A stretch of 64,000 nt of DNA from Oscillospiraceae bacterium (GTDB taxonomy: Bacteria > Bacillota > Clostridia > Oscillospirales > Acutalibacteraceae), in NCBI GenBank assembly GCA_015066595.1, contig SVNZ01000001.1, positions 434,001 through 498,000 on the forward strand. Direction: 5' to 3'. The number at the start of each line of letters is the position of its first letter. Positions within the stretch are counted from its first letter, which is position 1. A model generated the notes under the pieces. That model worked only from the letters and a program-made list of their open reading frames with translations. It had not been told where the DNA came from and made no database searches. Shown here in pieces: positions 61,820 to 64,000 of this stretch. Both the position numbers and the translations under genes were made by a program.

Positions 61820-63658
61820 ATGTGCGGAATTGCCGGATGGCTGGATGACACAATCGATTTAAGAAAAAAGGATAATGAACTCTCGCTGATGTCAGAGTCA
61901 TTAAAAAGAAGAGGTCCAAACGAAAGCGGTGAATATATTGCTCACGATGTTGCGCTTTTGCATCGAAGACTTTCTGTCATTGACATTGAAAACGGTAAAC
62001 AGCCGATGACGCTAGAATTCAAAGGCGAAAAATACGTCATCATATATAATGGCGAGCTATATAACACGCAAGAACTCAAAGAGGAATTAAAGTCGCTTGG
62101 GCACAAATTTTTAAGTCACAGTGATACTGAAGTACTTCTACACTGTTACGCACAATTCGGCAAAAAGTGTGTCCATAAGCTAAACGGAATTTATGCATTT
62201 GCTGTGTATGAAGTCAACTCAAAAAAGCTGTTTATGTGTAGGGACCGCATCGGAGTAAAACCGTTTTTCTACTACAAATACAAAGGCGGAATAGTTTTTG
62301 CGTCAGAAATAAAAGCACTGCTTAATAGCGGTATGGCAAAACCAACCGTGAACGAAACAGGGCTTTATGAGATTTTCTTTTTAGGGCCTGCTCGATCACC
62401 GAAAAACGGTGTCTTCAAAGGAATCAAGGAGCTCAGGCCGGGCGAGATGGCTATATATAAAAACGGTAAGCTATATAAAGAAAAGTATTTTCGCATCACA
62501 GCAAAAGAACATACCGACACGCAAGCTCAAACAATCGAAAAAACTCGTTTTCTGCTCACAGATGCAATAGAACGACAGCTTGTGAGTGATGTTGCGATGT
62601 GCTTCTTTTTGTCAGGAGGATTGGATTCGAGCATTATATGCAAAACCGCTGCTAACTATTACGATAAAAACAATTTAGGTCAGATAAGCACCTACAGTGT
62701 CGAATACGAGGACAACCGAAAGTTTTTTACAAAAAGTACTTTTCAGCCTAATGCTGACTTTGACTACATCTCAACTATGGTAGAAAACACAAATTCAAAA
62801 CACACAGAAGTTGTGCTGAGCAACGCTGATGTTATGAACGCTCTGTACGACAGTGTTATTGCCAGAGATTTGCCGGGATATGTTGATATTGACTCATCCC
62901 TCTTGCTATTTTGTAAAGAAATAAAAAAAGACTACACAGTCGCTTTGTCAGGCGAATGTGCAGACGAGTTGTTCGGTGGATATCCGTGGTATCATAATAA
63001 AAATATACTTTTTGAAGAATGTTTTCCGTGGTCAAGAAGTCAGGATATAAGGCGCTCTATTCTAAAAAAAGGTATTCTCAAAAACGGTGAAGAATATGTT
63101 ATGAGCAAGTATTTTGATACAATAAGGCGTGCTGATAAGCTACCGTCAGACTCGACAGTAGACAAACGTATGCGCGAGATGTTTATGCTAAACTTCAACT
63201 GGTTTATGCAATGTCTGCTTGAGCGAAAAGACAGATGCTCAATGTATCAAGGCCTTGAAGTACGAGTTCCGTTTTGTGATTATCGACTGGTTGAATATGC
63301 GTACAATATGCCATGGCAGCTAAAAGCATACAATGGTAGAGAAAAAGGAATTGTAAGAAAAGCTTTTGAAGACATACTCCCTTATGACATCTGCTACAGA
63401 AAAAAGAGTCCGTACCCAAAAACTCACAATCCTGAATATATGAAGATGTGTAGCGAAAAAGTACTCACGATATTAGATAATAAAGACAATGTGTTAAGCG
63501 ACTTACTTGATCGTGAAGGTGTGCTCAACATCATAGAAACCCCAGACAAAATCAGTTCACCATGGTACGGTCAGCTGATGCGGGCTCCACAGATAATGGC
63601 ATATATTATTGAGCTTGACTTCTGGTTCAAAGAATATGGCGTGGTCATAGAATGTTAA
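61820..63658 (+). CDS. asnB: Asparagine synthase (glutamine-hydrolysing)
   Basis: A 612-residue class II glutamine amidotransferase/synthetase. MCGIAGWLDD at the start provides the catalytic Cys2; the NGELYN and SHSDTEV glutaminase motifs follow; the synthetase part has LSGGLDSS (PPi loop) and SGECADELFGGYPW. It makes Asn from Asp using Gln and ATP, AMP-forming. GGAGGTAATATT precedes the ATG. The four-base gap to ylbJ suggests one transcript. Confidence 0.94.
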   Translation: MCGIAGWLDDTIDLRKKDNELSLMSESLKRRGPNESGEYIAHDVALLHRRLSVIDIENGKQPMTLEFKGEKYVIIYNGELYNTQELKEELKSLGHKFLSHSDTEVLLHCYAQFGKKCVHKLNGIYAFAVYEVNSKKLFMCRDRIGVKPFFYYKYKGGIVFASEIKALLNSGMAKPTVNETGLYEIFFLGPARSPKNGVFKGIKELRPGEMAIYKNGKLYKEKYFRITAKEHTDTQAQTIEKTRFLLTDAIERQLVSDVAMCFFLSGGLDSSIICKTAANYYDKNNLGQISTYSVEYEDNRKFFTKSTFQPNADFDYISTMVENTNSKHTEVVLSNADVMNALYDSVIARDLPGYVDIDSSLLLFCKEIKKDYTVALSGECADELFGGYPWYHNKNILFEECFPWSRSQDIRRSILKKGILKNGEEYVMSKYFDTIRRADKLPSDSTVDKRMREMFMLNFNWFMQCLLERKDRCSMYQGLEVRVPFCDYRLVEYAYNMPWQLKAYNGREKGIVRKAFEDILPYDICYRKKSPYPKTHNPEYMKMCSEKVLTILDNKDNVLSDLLDREGVLNIIETPDKISSPWYGQLMRAPQIMAYIIELDFWFKEYGVVIEC

Positions 63659-63680
63659 TAAATTAGTTAAAATTTGTTTG

Positions 63681-63709
63681 TTGTTTTAGCAAATGATAGA
63701 TGTTATAAT
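63681..63709 (+). promoter_or_regulatory. Promoter of the downstream partial gene
   Basis: Plus strand: -35 TTGTTT (63681-63686), 17-base spacer, -10 TATAAT (63704-63709), 59 bases before the next start codon. No clear terminator after asnB was seen. Confidence 0.65.
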
Positions 63710-63768
63710 TACCACAACAAGAACAAAAGCCTCTTGGTTTTGAATTTTAAAAGAAAGGACAGGTGAAT

Positions 63769-64000
63769 ATGAAAGAGCAACAATACAAACAAATGAGTGA
63801 ATATTTCGGTAAGACCAAACAGCGTTCCACCACAGTCAAGGCTCTTCACGATATTTTGCCTGTCATTATGATGGTGTTTTATCCTGTTCAGCTTATTTAC
63901 CTTTTTGTGACAACAGGTTTCAACAATGAAGTTTTTTTGAAAGCTACCTTCGTACCGCTTTTTGTGTTGATATTCGTTACTGTTTTGCGCTACATCGTAA
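63769..64000 (+). CDS. Probable PAP2-family membrane phosphatase, N-terminal part (cut by window edge)
   Basis: The ATG at 63769, after AGGTGAAT and a strong promoter, opens a frame of 77 codons to the window edge. It begins MKEQQYKQMSEYFGKTKQRS and has two hydrophobic spans, the second followed by RYIV. The pattern resembles the N-terminus of clostridial PAP2-superfamily phosphatases, but the catalytic motifs lie beyond the window, so the assignment is tentative. Confidence 0.5.
   Translation, partial: MKEQQYKQMSEYFGKTKQRSTTVKALHDILPVIMMVFYPVQLIYLFVTTGFNNEVFLKATFVPLFVLIFVTVLRYIV

Noticed and set aside
1..64000. Prophage, insertion sequence or integrative element
   Set aside because: No transposase, integrase, terminal repeats or shift in gene style was seen; nearly every gene is a core Firmicute gene.

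Overview
The window comes from a Gram-positive, endospore-forming Firmicute, most likely class Clostridia and probably a Ruminococcus/Oscillospiraceae relative. The evidence is a set of sporulation genes (yabP, yabQ, spoIVA, sipL, yqfC, yqfD, ylbJ), B. subtilis-like gene order (yabM-yabN-yabO-yabP-yabQ-divIC-yabR), HprK/RapZ/WhiA, zinc-type L31 and L32, a threonine T-box leader, and a secreted leucine-rich-repeat protein with a C-terminal dockerin typical of cellulosome-making ruminococci. No tRNA, rRNA, CRISPR array, insertion sequence or prophage was seen. It is a core-genome region.

Layout. 1-23694 is entirely minus strand. A nearly gapless run reads (in transcription order) hprK, PHP phosphatase, murB, rapZ, whiA, xseB, ispA, dxs, tlyA, nadK, argR, recN, recJ, rel, dtd, MBL hydrolase, hemZ, zinc-ribbon protein, yabM-type flippase, mazG and HU. 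A terminator follows, then yabO, yabP, yabQ, divIC, yabR and the start of hpf. 23859-24691 is a small plus-strand DUF421/DUF4363 pair. 24724-30091 (minus) holds secF/secD, a MocR-type aspartate aminotransferase and an orphan capsule-type kinase/modulator pair. 30245-34341 (minus) holds plsY, der, a DUF512 radical-SAM protein, rpmF and the YceD-like DUF177 gene. 34563-36185 encodes beta and gamma subunits of a sodium-pumping decarboxylase. 36334-40451 carries spoIVA, pyridoxal kinase and sipL, and spoIVA and sipL each have a sigma-E-like promoter. 40549-43866 is dnaG-rpoD plus a small zincin. 43975-48022 has yigZ, rpmE, a VanY-like pseudo-peptidase and thrS with its T-box. 48031-53636 is a cell-surface block: LRR-dockerin protein, membrane protein with an acidic tail, and two tandem DacF-like proteins. 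53729-54391 (plus) is a metallophosphoesterase converging on recG. 54388-60679 (minus) is recG, fakA, ymdB, yqfD and yqfC. 60742 to the end (plus) is ylbJ, asnB and the start of a probable PAP2 phosphatase.

How the genes work together. Isoprenoid precursors (dxs, ispA), lipid-linked flippase, murB, rapZ and the carboxypeptidase-like proteins bear on envelope synthesis. plsY and fakA supply phospholipid. rel, hpf and hprK sense nutrients. recN, recJ, recG, xseB, dnaG and HU maintain DNA. spoIVA/sipL and yabPQ/yqfCD/ylbJ build the spore. The most unusual items are three enzyme-family proteins near the surface or signalling genes that have lost canonical catalytic or metal-binding residues, a secD promoter that starts inside a terminator stem, and repeated terminators placed directly against the ribosome-binding site of the next gene.
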